From contig CABUUJ010000001.1 of the NCBI GenBank assembly GCA_902494715.1, forward strand, positions 61,901 to 125,900: DNA of 64,000 nt, given 5' to 3'. Within the stretch, counting starts at the first letter, position 1. Each line of letters opens with the position of its first letter. Positions 1 to 7,000 of this stretch are shown here, in pieces. This DNA comes from an uncultured Collinsella sp. Lineage in GTDB: Bacteria; Actinomycetota; Coriobacteriia; Coriobacteriales; Coriobacteriaceae. The notes beneath the pieces were generated by a model. The model was not told the origin of the DNA. It was given only the letters and a program-made list of their open reading frames with translations, and searched no databases. The translations under genes and the position numbers were made by a program.

Positions 1-620
1 AGGACGACGACTATCGACTGGGCATCCTCGACGAGAAGGAAGACGGAACTCCCATCTTTGGCATGAGCTTTGCAGCTCACATTGATGAGATGTGTCGCTT
101 TATCACTCCGAACAAGATTCTTCTTGCCGAGGTGTCCGATGAAGAGGCAGCCTCGAGCAAGGCTGGCGCAGAGTCTCGTCGCCGCATTGAGGCGGCCTAC
201 GAGATCCTGAGCAACGAAACGGACTGGGAGGGTAAGCCCTTCGAGATCGTTCGTATGCCCACCGCCGAGCCGATTGAAGTCGTTATCGCCCCTGGCGATG
301 AGGATTACGAGCTCTATAAGGGCTTCATCGACGAAATGGGCGGCAAGTTTATGGATGGCACTCCCTGGCCCGAGGGCCCCGTCCACTTCTACGCAGCAGC
401 GAGCTACTGCAACTTCCTCATCTGCAATGGCGTCGTTCTTGGTCAGCGTTATTACCACGAGGGCATGAACGAAGTTGTGAAGGAGAAGGACGAGCAGGCC
501 AAAGCCGTTCTTGAGAGCTGCTTCCCCGATCGCAAAGTCATCATGATTGACTCTCTCGCGCTTAACCTGTCCGGCGGCGGCGTGCACTGCTGGACCAAGG
601 ACGTGGCAGCCAGCTGCTAG
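1..620 (+). CDS. Agmatine deiminase / PAD-family amidinohydrolase, C-terminal part
   Basis: The reading frame is open from the left edge (in phase from base 3), so this is the 3' part of a gene starting outside the window. It shows the His-Asp-Glu segment (AAHIDEM) and a terminal GGGVHC motif with the catalytic cysteine, both typical of agmatine deiminase and bacterial peptidylarginine deiminases. Those enzymes hydrolyse a guanidino group to a ureido group and ammonia. The next gene is a carbamoyltransferase and the one after is an MFS carrier, which fits an agmatine or related guanidino-compound catabolic cluster. The exact substrate cannot be told from this part, and a carbamate kinase, if there is one, would lie upstream. 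Confidence 0.8.
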   Translation, partial: DDDYRLGILDEKEDGTPIFGMSFAAHIDEMCRFITPNKILLAEVSDEEAASSKAGAESRRRIEAAYEILSNETDWEGKPFEIVRMPTAEPIEVVIAPGDEDYELYKGFIDEMGGKFMDGTPWPEGPVHFYAAASYCNFLICNGVVLGQRYYHEGMNEVVKEKDEQAKAVLESCFPDRKVIMIDSLALNLSGGGVHCWTKDVAASC

Positions 621-668
621 CGAGCCTTTGAGCCTGCACTGTCTGATTTAGGCGCCACACTTACTGCT

Positions 669-698
669 CCCCGAGGGATATCCGTGTCTCCCTCGGGG
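669..698 (+). other. Intercistronic hairpin between deiminase and carbamoyltransferase genes
   Basis: A 10-bp perfect stem (CCCCGAGGGA / TCCCTCGGGG) with a 10-nt loop. No T-run follows, so it looks more like an RNA processing or stability element, or a weak attenuator, than a full terminator. Confidence 0.5.
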
Positions 699-742
699 AC
701 ACATTCGACATTCATCTATCACTAAATGGAAAGGAAATAGGC

Positions 743-1807
743 ATGAACAACAGCCTCCGCGGTCGCGACTACATCAACATCCATGATCTCTCCTCCGAGG
801 ATTTCCGCTATCTCATCGATCTTGCCTGGAACCTTAAGGCTCAGAAGAAGTCTGGTGTCGACCAGCGCTACTTCCCCGGCAAAAACGTCCTCGCCAACTT
901 TGAGTGGGGCTCGACCCGTACTCGTTGCGCATTCGAGACCTCCTGCAACGATTTGGGCATGGGCTTCACTTATCTGACCAACTCCCACATGGGTGACTGC
1001 GAGACCGTCAAGGATGCCATGCGCGTCTTTAACGGCATGTATGATCTCATTGTCTACCGCGCACAGAAGGACGAGCAGTTCCTCTATGACGTCGCCGACC
1101 TGGTTGACATCCCGGTCATCAATGCCCTTACTCTCGGCGATCACCCGACTCAGATGCTCGCTGACGCTCTTACGATGGAAGAGCAATGGTGCGGTCTGCG
1201 TACGAGCCGCGGCAAGAAGATGGCTTTCGTTGGCAACTGCGCCGGCGCCCCGGTGTGGTATGGCCGCCTGTGCGCTATGCTCGACATGGACTTCCTCGCC
1301 ATCGGCCCCGACGACCTCCGTCATCAGATGTGCAAGGAAATGATCGAAGAGGTGGAGGCCTGCTACGCCAAGTACGCTCCCAATAGGACCTTTACCATCA
1401 CCTCTGACCTCGATGCCCTGGATGGCGTTGACGTTATCGTTACCGAGGAGTGGCGCTACATCAACCCCGAGTGCGGCGAAGAGGTTCTGGATCCCGACGA
1501 CTACAACTCCTGGCTGGGCGATGCCGAGTCCCTGTACCCCTATCGCGTCACCAGCGAGCTGTGCAAGCGCACCAACAATCCCGACATCTTCTGCATGCAT
1601 GAGCTTCCCTCTGTCCACAACGCAGATCACCGTGTTGGCAAGATGCTCCTCGACCAGTGCAAGAACGACCTCCATCGCGAGATCATCACCGAGGGTTTCG
1701 AGATTGCCGACGAGTGCTTTGAGGCCAACGCTTCGGTCATCTTCCGTGAGGCAGAGAACCGTCAGCACACCATCAAGGCCGTTATGTGTGCTCTTCTGGG
1801 TCTCTAG
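743..1807 (+). CDS. Ornithine/putrescine carbamoyltransferase-like protein with altered HCLP motif
   Basis: 354 aa, normal length for the aspartate/ornithine carbamoyltransferase family. The carbamoyl-phosphate loop is present as STRTR (near residue 57) and the conserved HPTQ is present (in DHPTQMLAD). The catalytic HCLP motif reads HELP (near residue 290, in CMHELPSVHN), replacing the cysteine that contacts the amino-acid substrate. After a deiminase the expected job would be phosphorolysis of a carbamoylated amine (for example N-carbamoylputrescine) to carbamoyl phosphate. The motif change makes a different substrate, or lost activity, possible. ATG has a good RBS (aaaggaaa). The MFS gene starts 11 bp downstream, so this is an operon. 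Confidence 0.8.
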   Translation: MNNSLRGRDYINIHDLSSEDFRYLIDLAWNLKAQKKSGVDQRYFPGKNVLANFEWGSTRTRCAFETSCNDLGMGFTYLTNSHMGDCETVKDAMRVFNGMYDLIVYRAQKDEQFLYDVADLVDIPVINALTLGDHPTQMLADALTMEEQWCGLRTSRGKKMAFVGNCAGAPVWYGRLCAMLDMDFLAIGPDDLRHQMCKEMIEEVEACYAKYAPNRTFTITSDLDALDGVDVIVTEEWRYINPECGEEVLDPDDYNSWLGDAESLYPYRVTSELCKRTNNPDIFCMHELPSVHNADHRVGKMLLDQCKNDLHREIITEGFEIADECFEANASVIFREAENRQHTIKAVMCALLGL

Positions 1808-1818
1808 GAGTTGTATCA

Positions 1819-3084
1819 ATGGAAAATGCAAAGTTAAAGAGCAGCAAGGTCTACGCATGGGTTCTCGTAATCGCGCTTGGCCTCATGTCTGCTGGTACGA
1901 CTGGATCCTATAGCGTAATCGCCGGCTCCTTCGTCGCGCCCGTGTGCGAGGAGTTCGGGTTTGACTATTCAATCTTCTCGTATTACTTTACCGCGACGCT
2001 CATCGGTCTTGCGGCGGCGCTTCCGTTTGTCGGAAAACTCATCCCCAAGGTTGTTGGCAAGGTTTGGCTCCCCGTCGTCGAGCTTATTCTGCTCGCCGCC
2101 GGCGCAGGCATGGCCTTCTACACCGAAGTCTGGATGTTCATCGCCGCTGGCGCCCTGATTGGCGTTTGCTTCGCCTTCACCACCGGCGTCGCCATGTCCG
2201 ACGTTATTGACCAGTGGTTCAAAAAATCTGGTGGCCTGGCAATCGGTCTCGCTTGGGCAGTGAACTCGATTTACATGCTCATCATGAGCCCCGTCATCAC
2301 CTCTGTCATCGAGGCCGCTGGCTGGAGGACTGGCTATCTGGTGCTCGCTGGCGTCTCCGCCGTGCTCATTCTCCCCGCTTCCGTCCTGATTATCCGCTAT
2401 AAGCCTCAGGACAAGGGCATGCTGCCCTATGGCTACGTCGAGGGCGAGACGGTCACCGAGACCGAGGAGACGACCGAGGATAGCACGCGTGGCGTTAGCT
2501 ATGCGCGCGCCATTAAGTCGCCTGCCTTCTTCTTCTGCATCGGCTTCCTCTGTCTCGTTCAGCTCACTTGCTGCATGAACCAGCTCTTCCCGACGTATGC
2601 TTCCGAGGTTGGTTTTAGCCCCATGGTGGGCGGCTTCATGGTATCCGCTGCATCGCTCTTCGATCTGTTCCTCAACCCGATCGTCGGCACCACTTGCGAT
2701 AGGTTCGGCAGCACGAAGGCCATTCTGGGCTGGCTCGCTGTCTCCATCCTCTCCTTTGTCATGCTCATGATGAGCAGCGGCAACTCGACGCTTAGCATCC
2801 TCGCAGCAGGCGTGAACGACGTAATGTACGTCATCGCTGGCACTGCCCTGACCGTTTTGGTTATGGATGTCTTTGGCTCCCGCGATTTCGGTCGCATCTT
2901 CGCGCTGATCTGCTCCGTGGGCTATATCGTCGGCGCCTTTGGCATGCCCGTTATGATGAAGGTCTATGAGCTTGTCGGCTCCTTCCAGGGCGTCTTCATC
3001 TTCTGCATCGCATGTAACGTTATTATCGGCCTGTTCTTGCTGCTGGCAAAAAAGACTGGTAAGAACCTCTCCTGGGACGAATAG
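1819..3084 (+). CDS. MFS transporter (OFA-like), probably substrate/product carrier of the deiminase cluster
   Basis: About 421 aa with twelve hydrophobic helices in two six-helix halves, separated by a charged loop near residues 205-225. The ATG at 1819 follows TAGGAG at 1805-1810, which overlaps the stop of the preceding gene. The frame is open further 5', but those codons lie inside the carbamoyltransferase gene. Translational coupling to the carbamoyltransferase suggests it moves agmatine, putrescine or a related compound across the cytoplasmic membrane; the canonical agmatine/putrescine antiporter belongs to another family (APC). Substrate is inferred from context only. Confidence 0.8.
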   Translation: MENAKLKSSKVYAWVLVIALGLMSAGTTGSYSVIAGSFVAPVCEEFGFDYSIFSYYFTATLIGLAAALPFVGKLIPKVVGKVWLPVVELILLAAGAGMAFYTEVWMFIAAGALIGVCFAFTTGVAMSDVIDQWFKKSGGLAIGLAWAVNSIYMLIMSPVITSVIEAAGWRTGYLVLAGVSAVLILPASVLIIRYKPQDKGMLPYGYVEGETVTETEETTEDSTRGVSYARAIKSPAFFFCIGFLCLVQLTCCMNQLFPTYASEVGFSPMVGGFMVSAASLFDLFLNPIVGTTCDRFGSTKAILGWLAVSILSFVMLMMSSGNSTLSILAAGVNDVMYVIAGTALTVLVMDVFGSRDFGRIFALICSVGYIVGAFGMPVMMKVYELVGSFQGVFIFCIACNVIIGLFLLLAKKTGKNLSWDE

Positions 3085-3134
3085 TTCGATTCGTCTTAGA
3101 CATACGCTGTAGGGCTTAACCTGCAGCCGCTTTG

Positions 3135-3163
3135 GGGCATCGACTAACATCGGTGCCCTTTTT
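3135..3163 (+). terminator. Rho-independent terminator after the MFS gene
   Basis: A 9-bp stem (GGGCATCGA / TCGGTGCCC, one G-T pair) with a 6-nt loop, followed by five T residues. It ends the deiminase-carbamoyltransferase-MFS operon. Confidence 0.7.
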
Positions 3164-3168
3164 CATCG

Positions 3169-3201
3169 AATGTGACAAAGGAGCAGCCACTTTGTCACAT
3201 T
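3169..3201. repeat. Palindromic repeat family A, copy 1
   Basis: Arms AATGTGACAAAG and CTTTGTCACATT form a near-perfect 12-bp stem around a GAGCAGCCA centre. Related copies lie at 3483, 36123, 39848 and 41105, all intergenic or touching a stop codon. Confidence 0.75.
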
Positions 3202-3216
3202 GAGTGGCATGTAAAT

Positions 3217-3399
3217 CGAGGTCTAATACTTTTCCGAGAAGTGAACGGCCATACTTGGACCTCCGAAGCATCGACATTTTTAGACGTCAAACCCGCAGGA
3301 TTTGGCTGGCAAAACCGCAGGAAATTGCATCTCGAAAGTGCCGATGCTTCGGGGGCCCGTTTTCATTCGTTCACTTCTCGGGAAAAGAATTAGACCTCG
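3217..3399. repeat. Large hairpin element family E, copy 1 (~183 bp)
   Basis: Long inverted repeat with ~55-60 bp arms (3217-3276 and 3341-3399). The outer stem is GAGGTCTAAT / ATTAGACCTC, followed by the shared TTTTCCGAGAAGTGAACG / CGTTCACTTCTCGG and GAAGCATCG / CGATGCTTC blocks. The loop carries two copies of an ACCGCAGGA motif. A second copy is at 20141-20326. No protein is coded on it. The 3085-3532 gap between the MFS gene and dus consists mostly of this element, two family A palindromes and a terminator. Confidence 0.8.
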
Positions 3400-3482
3400 T
3401 TGTATGGGGTGCGGCTGGAGGGTGGTCATCGTTCAGTAGCTACCTCTTCCTTGTGAATCGCCTGAAGCGCAAGGCATAATGC

Positions 3483-3514
3483 ATGTGACAAAGGGACGGC
3501 CCCTTTGTTGTGTT
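3483..3514. repeat. Palindromic repeat family A, copy 2 (imperfect)
   Basis: ATGTGACAAAGGG / CCCTTTGTTGTGT around ACGGC. The right arm is slightly degraded. It lies directly before the dus start. Confidence 0.65.
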
Positions 3515-3532
3515 GATATGAGAGAAGAGTAG

Positions 3533-4486
3533 ATGATCCTTTCGCTGGCCCCCATGGAGGGGATTACCGGGCATGTGTTCCGTCGCGTGCATGCGGAGTG
3601 CTTCGGTGCGCTCGATTGCTATTACACGCCGTTTTTGCCGCCGCCGCGGGTGGGAAACCGCTTTGGCGGCAAGGCGTTTAAGGAGATCGATCCTGCCAAT
3701 AACCAGGGGCTCAACGTGGTGCCTCAGCTGATGTCCAAGAACGCGGACGAGTTTGCGTGGGCGGCACAGGTGCTCGCCGACATGGGCTACCGCGAGGTCA
3801 ATCTCAACCTGGGTTGCCCTTCGGGAACGGTTGTCGCCAAGGGCAAGGGCTCGGGTTTCTTGCGCAATCTCGACGAGCTCGAGGCGTTCTTAAGCGATGC
3901 GTGCGAGCGGTCGCCGTTGCCGGTGTCGGTAAAGACCAGGCTGGGGCTGGAGAATGACGACGAATACGAGCGCGTGCTCGATCTGTATTGCCGCATGCCG
4001 TTGGCAGAGCTCATTGTGCATCCGCGCGTGCAAAAGGACCGCTATACGGGTTCGCCGCGCAAAGAGTTTTATGGCGAGACGCTGGAGCGTGCGCCGTTCC
4101 CCGTGGCCTATAACGGTGACATTTTTGATCTTGAGGATATGGACGCGCTGGTGGAGGCCTATCCCGGCACGCGCCATGTGATGTTGGGGCGTGGCCTGCT
4201 CGCGAACCCCGCTCTGGCTCGCATGGTCAAGGGCGGCCCTGCTGCAACGGCTGCTGAGCTGCAGCGCTTCCACGACACGCTGTTTGCGGCATATGCAGAA
4301 GAGATTGGCGGCAATGCGGTCTTCCGCATGAAGGAGTGGTGGTTCTACGCCAAGTGCGCTTTTGCTGATCCCGCTACCGTCCACAAGATCGTACGCAAGA
4401 CCAAAAAGGTCGACGAATACCGCGCTGCCGTCGAGCGCGTCTTTCGCGAACAGCCGCTTGCACCCATAGCTCGCTTCCACGGCTAA
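3533..4486 (+). CDS. dus: tRNA-dihydrouridine synthase (Dus family)
   Basis: 317-aa flavin-dependent TIM barrel that reduces uridine to dihydrouridine in tRNA. Seen: N-terminal LAPMEGIT (FMN-binding strand 1), NLGCPSG with the catalytic Cys near residue 100, VKTRLG, and HPR in the C-terminal half of the barrel. Length is normal. ATG 3533 follows a purine-rich stretch (gagaagag). It is a single gene whose stop abuts a family D hairpin. Which Dus subgroup, and so which uridine, cannot be fixed from sequence reading alone. Confidence 0.9.
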   Translation: MILSLAPMEGITGHVFRRVHAECFGALDCYYTPFLPPPRVGNRFGGKAFKEIDPANNQGLNVVPQLMSKNADEFAWAAQVLADMGYREVNLNLGCPSGTVVAKGKGSGFLRNLDELEAFLSDACERSPLPVSVKTRLGLENDDEYERVLDLYCRMPLAELIVHPRVQKDRYTGSPRKEFYGETLERAPFPVAYNGDIFDLEDMDALVEAYPGTRHVMLGRGLLANPALARMVKGGPAATAAELQRFHDTLFAAYAEEIGGNAVFRMKEWWFYAKCAFADPATVHKIVRKTKKVDEYRAAVERVFREQPLAPIARFHG

Positions 4487-4543
4487 CTAGTCATCGGGAG
4501 CGTTCTTTAACGACTGGTCATTTAAGGACGTCCCCAACGACTA
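4487..4543. repeat. Palindromic repeat family D, copy 1
   Basis: Begins at the base after the dus stop codon. Two arms (TAGTCATCGGGAGCGTTC and GGACGTCCCCAACGACTA) are nearly complementary, with a small internal CGACTGGTCA. A close copy is at 30356-30414 and a decayed one at 5209-5265. It may act as the dus terminator. Confidence 0.75.
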
Positions 4544-4556
4544 TGTAGCAAAAAGC

Positions 4557-4611
4557 TGTACACCAGCATCCAAAGATGTCGAAAAATGTCGACTATGGAT
4601 GCTGGTGTACA
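4557..4611 (-). repeat. 55-bp hairpin repeat, copy 1 (terminator-like on the minus strand)
   Basis: Perfect 16-bp arms TGTACACCAGCATCCA / TGGATGCTGGTGTACA around a centre with a direct repeat ATGTCGA. On the minus strand the hairpin is followed by GCTTTTT and lies just 3' of the RHH gene. The second copy (5636-5690) lies in the same position 3' of the glutaredoxin gene. Confidence 0.8.
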
Positions 4612-4637
4612 TGTTTGGGTCCGACGGGGGAGCGGGC

Positions 4638-4904
4638 CTAGGCAATCAGTGCATCAAGTATAATGACCTCTCTGAGCCGCTCCGTGCGTGTTTGCCCATG
4701 GCGTTTGGCTTTTTCGTCAAACGCCTCAAGAATCGATTCGCCCACACGTGCTGATATAACGACGCTCGGCTCATCGGAGATTGGTGGCCTTCCCAACTTG
4801 ATGGTGCGACCTTTCGGCCACTCATCTTTTTCGTAGGCTTCCGCGGCTTTCTTCAACTCTCCGGGAGCAAACCCCATCATCTTTTCGAGCTGCTTAGCAT
4901 CCAT
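4638..4904 (-). CDS. Orphan ribbon-helix-helix (CopG/antitoxin-like) protein
   Basis: 88 aa counted from the ATG at 4904, which has an AGGAGG RBS 4 nt upstream. The frame stays open further 5' but without a site. Residues ~48-88 look like an RHH DNA-binding fold: a short basic strand (VVISARV), then two helices including ESILEAFDEKAKRHG and TRTERLREVI. The N-terminal half is charged and could be the partner-binding arm of an antitoxin. No toxin gene lies on either side, only repeats, so it is either an orphan antitoxin or a stand-alone regulator. Paired palindromes over its own promoter suggest autoregulation. Confidence 0.6.
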   Translation of the reverse strand: MDAKQLEKMMGFAPGELKKAAEAYEKDEWPKGRTIKLGRPPISDEPSVVISARVGESILEAFDEKAKRHGQTRTERLREVIILDALIA

Positions 4905-4957
4905 GGCGCCTCCTATCGATCGACATAATGTCGAGCGCCGGTTCTCGGATTCTCTTT

Positions 4958-4987
4958 TTGTATACAATTTTGTAGACAAAAATACAA
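4958..4987 (-). promoter_or_regulatory. Promoter and likely operator of the RHH gene
   Basis: On the minus strand, TTGTAT and TATACA are spaced 17 bp, a good sigma70-type promoter. A perfect palindrome TTGTATACAA (4958-4967) covers the -10 box and a near-copy TTGTAGACAA (4970-4979) lies in the spacer, 12 bp apart. That spacing suits two RHH dimers bound side by side. A further small palindrome CGACATAATGTCG is in the leader at 4921-4933. Confidence 0.6.
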
Positions 4988-5181
4988 GCAGTTCATCGGG
5001 CTAATTAGCTTGTTTTGACCCGCCTGTTCGATAGGAAATGAGCATTGACGGCTTCGATACTCCTTTGCTTTTCAGCTTGGAATTTGGATGCTCATTGAAC
5101 TTCCGGAGGGGAGCCCTTTATTAAGCTATCGAGATTCTGGGCAGGAGCTCTCACTGGTCTTCGGTAATGGGGCCAGCTTAA

Positions 5182-5204
5182 TTCGCGACACAGTGTGTCG
5201 CGAA
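5182..5204. repeat. Perfect 23-bp palindrome
   Basis: Arms TTCGCGACACA / TGTGTCGCGAA around one G, within the gene-poor 4988-5734 stretch. No gene starts beside it and its role is unknown. Confidence 0.6.
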
Positions 5205-5208
5205 TGGG

Positions 5209-5265
5209 AGTAGTCGTTAGGTGTCCTTCAATGGCTACTCATATAAGAACGTCCAAGTGTCGGAT
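5209..5265. repeat. Palindromic repeat family D, decayed copy
   Basis: Resembles the 4487 and 30356 elements (AGTCGTTAGGTGTCCTTC ... TAAGAACGTCC) but with many mismatches between the arms. Confidence 0.45.
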
Positions 5266-5300
5266 TTTGTCATTTAGTGTCGTTCTCAGCGACTATTCTG

Positions 5301-5543
5301 GAGGGTCGTGGTCAAAAAAGGCAAATATGAGTACTGTTGCCATTATGGTTGCATTTATTTTGCTATAAATTGTAGCTCCAGATGAGATTTGTTCCCATTA
5401 AGAGCTACTTTTATTGAACATATGAGGAGAAATAACGTCGTCTGCGGACGAGTGGAACGTTGAATAGTTCCTGAAGTGATCAAAATCGCTGCTACTAAAC
5501 AGGTAGCAGTACTCATATTTGCCCTTTTTTGACCACAGCCCTC
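5301..5543. repeat. MITE-like element with ~41-bp terminal inverted repeats
   Basis: The left end (5301-5341) and right end (5503-5543) are inverted copies differing at only a few positions. Both hold GTGGTCAAAAAA followed by CAAATATGAGTACTG. The ~160-bp interior is AT-richer than its surroundings. A 65-codon frame crosses it on the minus strand, but it runs into the repeat and has no RBS, so I do not call it a gene. No transposase is present, so movement, if any, would need help in trans. Confidence 0.65.
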
Positions 5544-5635
5544 TCGGAAACCTTTCCAGAGGCGTCAAACAGCCATAATCCAAAGGTCGCCTCAAACAAT
5601 TAGCCGGCTAAGAGCGTCCGTGACTACCCAAAAGC

Positions 5636-5690
5636 TGTACGCCAGCATCCAAAGATGTCGAAAAATGTCGACTTTGGATACTGGCGTACA
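5636..5690 (-). repeat. 55-bp hairpin repeat, copy 2
   Basis: Same element as at 4557-4611: arms TGTACGCCAGCATCCA / TGGATACTGGCGTACA and an identical ATGTCGAAAAATGTCGAC core. One arm change (A to G) is matched by its partner. It lies 3' of the glutaredoxin gene and is followed by CTTTTG on the minus strand. Confidence 0.8.
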
Positions 5691-5734
5691 TGTTCGGCCG
5701 TATGGGTTGGGGTGGGCCGGTTGCAATGCGCGTG

Positions 5735-5980
5735 CTAGAGCAGGTTCTTCTGCACCCATGCGATGATGTCGCTCGATTCGTAGAGTGGCTTGCCGTCGAT
5801 GAACAGGCAGGGAACCTGGCGCTTTCCGCCGACGGCGATGAGCGTCTGCTCGGCTTCGGTATCGGTCGAGATATTGCGCTCGGGGATGGTCACGCCGTTA
5901 TCGGCAAGGAAACGCTTGACCTTTATGCAGTACGGGCAGCCGGTCATAACGAATAGTGCGAGCTCATGATTAGTAGCCAT
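5735..5980 (-). CDS. Glutaredoxin-like thiol-disulfide protein
   Basis: 81 aa, thioredoxin fold. The redox motif CPYC lies near residues 13-16, the cis-proline segment is QVPCLFIDG, and there is a terminal YESSDIIAWV helix, all as in glutaredoxin/NrdH-type proteins. Start chosen at ATG 5980 with TTGGAGA just upstream. Reduces small-molecule or protein disulfides in the cytoplasm. The next gene (minus strand) upstream is a regulator 51 bp away, so they might share a transcript. Its electron donor (glutathione or other low-molecular thiol) is not evident. Confidence 0.85.
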   Translation of the reverse strand: MATNHELALFVMTGCPYCIKVKRFLADNGVTIPERNISTDTEAEQTLIAVGGKRQVPCLFIDGKPLYESSDIIAWVQKNLL

Positions 5981-6031
5981 GGGTCTCCAATCGGTTGAGG
6001 TTTCGATTGAAATACCCAAAGCAGCCGCGGT

Positions 6032-6859
6032 CTATGCGCGCGTCAACGACGACTCGATGGCCTGGACCAGAAACGCCGTGGCTCCGGTGCCGCAGGGCTT
6101 GTCGTAGTAGTCAACAAAGCGCTGATCGGCAAGATAGCCGTGGGCGAGGCCCAGGTATGCTTCGTCTTGGGGCTCGTGTCCCCAGTTAAGGGCAATCCAT
6201 CGACGGTGCATTGCGACAAGTTTGTGGGCCTCGTTGCTCTCTGGGTCGCCAATGCCCATGGCAATCGAAAGCTGGCCCAGAACAGCGCGTTCAAGTTCCT
6301 TCATGTCGTTCCATGTCTGAGGATCCATGTCCAGCAGCGCCTCGTTTGCCGCATCGATAGCCTCATCGCCATAGCGCGCCCGCGCCTCGGCACCGTAGCG
6401 CTCCTCGTTTTCCTGCACGGTGCGCCAGCGCTCCAGTTGCGGCAGGACGGCGCCCATGAGCGAGACGGCTTCGTCGAGCGACATGCCGGTGTCTTGTGCC
6501 AGTCGCGGGGCACAATCCTCGATCATTGCCTCCATGGTGGTGTCGTAGGTGTACTTGCCGTGGTCGTAGCACCACTTGCAGTAATGGTCGGTCGTGGCGC
6601 CCGTGGCATCGGTGCCGCAGTCGTCGGACGTGAGTATCATGCCGCAGCTCTGGCAATAATGCTTGGGCATTTCGAGCAGGTGGGACAACGGCTCTCCGGT
6701 TACGGCTGCAATGAGCTTCATCATGTCGATGCCCGGTGTGACCTCGTCGCGCTCCCAACGGCTGACGGCTTGGCGTGTGACGAAGAGCTTGGCGGCGAGC
6801 TGCTCTTGGGTAAGGTGATGGGCGCGACGGATGGCAATGAGCTTTTCTGCAAAGGCCAT
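6032..6859 (-). CDS. XRE-family regulator with zinc ribbon and TipAS-like ligand domain
   Basis: 275 aa in three parts. Residues ~5-60 are an XRE helix-turn-helix (LTQEQLAAKLFVTRQAVSRWE). Residues ~68-100 are a zinc-ribbon segment with paired cysteines (YCQSCG ... YCKWCYDHGKY). Residues ~105-275 resemble the TipAS antibiotic-recognition domain (HRRWIALNWGH, GLAHGYLADQRFVDYYD). TipAS domains bind thiopeptide-like drugs, so a ligand-sensing transcription factor is likely. ATG 6859 is preceded by AAAGGAGC. It is transcribed away from trmO, sharing the 6860-7000 promoter region. Confidence 0.8.
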   Translation of the reverse strand: MAFAEKLIAIRRAHHLTQEQLAAKLFVTRQAVSRWERDEVTPGIDMMKLIAAVTGEPLSHLLEMPKHYCQSCGMILTSDDCGTDATGATTDHYCKWCYDHGKYTYDTTMEAMIEDCAPRLAQDTGMSLDEAVSLMGAVLPQLERWRTVQENEERYGAEARARYGDEAIDAANEALLDMDPQTWNDMKELERAVLGQLSIAMGIGDPESNEAHKLVAMHRRWIALNWGHEPQDEAYLGLAHGYLADQRFVDYYDKPCGTGATAFLVQAIESSLTRA

Positions 6860-6987
6860 AGCGGCTCCTTTCTGCTGGTTGATGGCTTAAGCATACGCGG
6901 CGGCAGGCGCCCTTCCAAGCAACCGTTGGTTGCACGACAGGAGTCCGCGGCGAAGAATTGCGCGCAATGCCCCACGCCTCCATGCCG

Positions 6988-6993
6988 TACAAT
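6988..6993 (+). promoter_or_regulatory. -10 box for trmO (likely leaderless mRNA)
   Basis: TACAAT at 6988-6993 lies exactly 7 nt before the ATG at 7001, with no Shine-Dalgarno sequence between. Transcription would start at or beside the start codon, giving a leaderless transcript. Confidence 0.5.
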
Positions 6994-7000
6994 GACCGGC

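Noticed and set aside
722..1858. 378-codon minus-strand frame opposite the carbamoyltransferase
   Set aside because: It mirrors the coding gene, has no RBS, and its translation has no motif. Similar antisense frames opposite prfC, MetE-like, Kup and aminotransferase genes were rejected for the same reason.
5398..5595. 65-codon minus-strand frame inside the MITE-like element
   Set aside because: No RBS, runs through the right inverted repeat, and has no recognisable motif; better seen as part of the repeat.
6140..7000. Long plus-strand frame leading into trmO
   Set aside because: It lies antisense to the XRE/TipAS gene and does not resemble any protein; trmO similarity begins at 7001.
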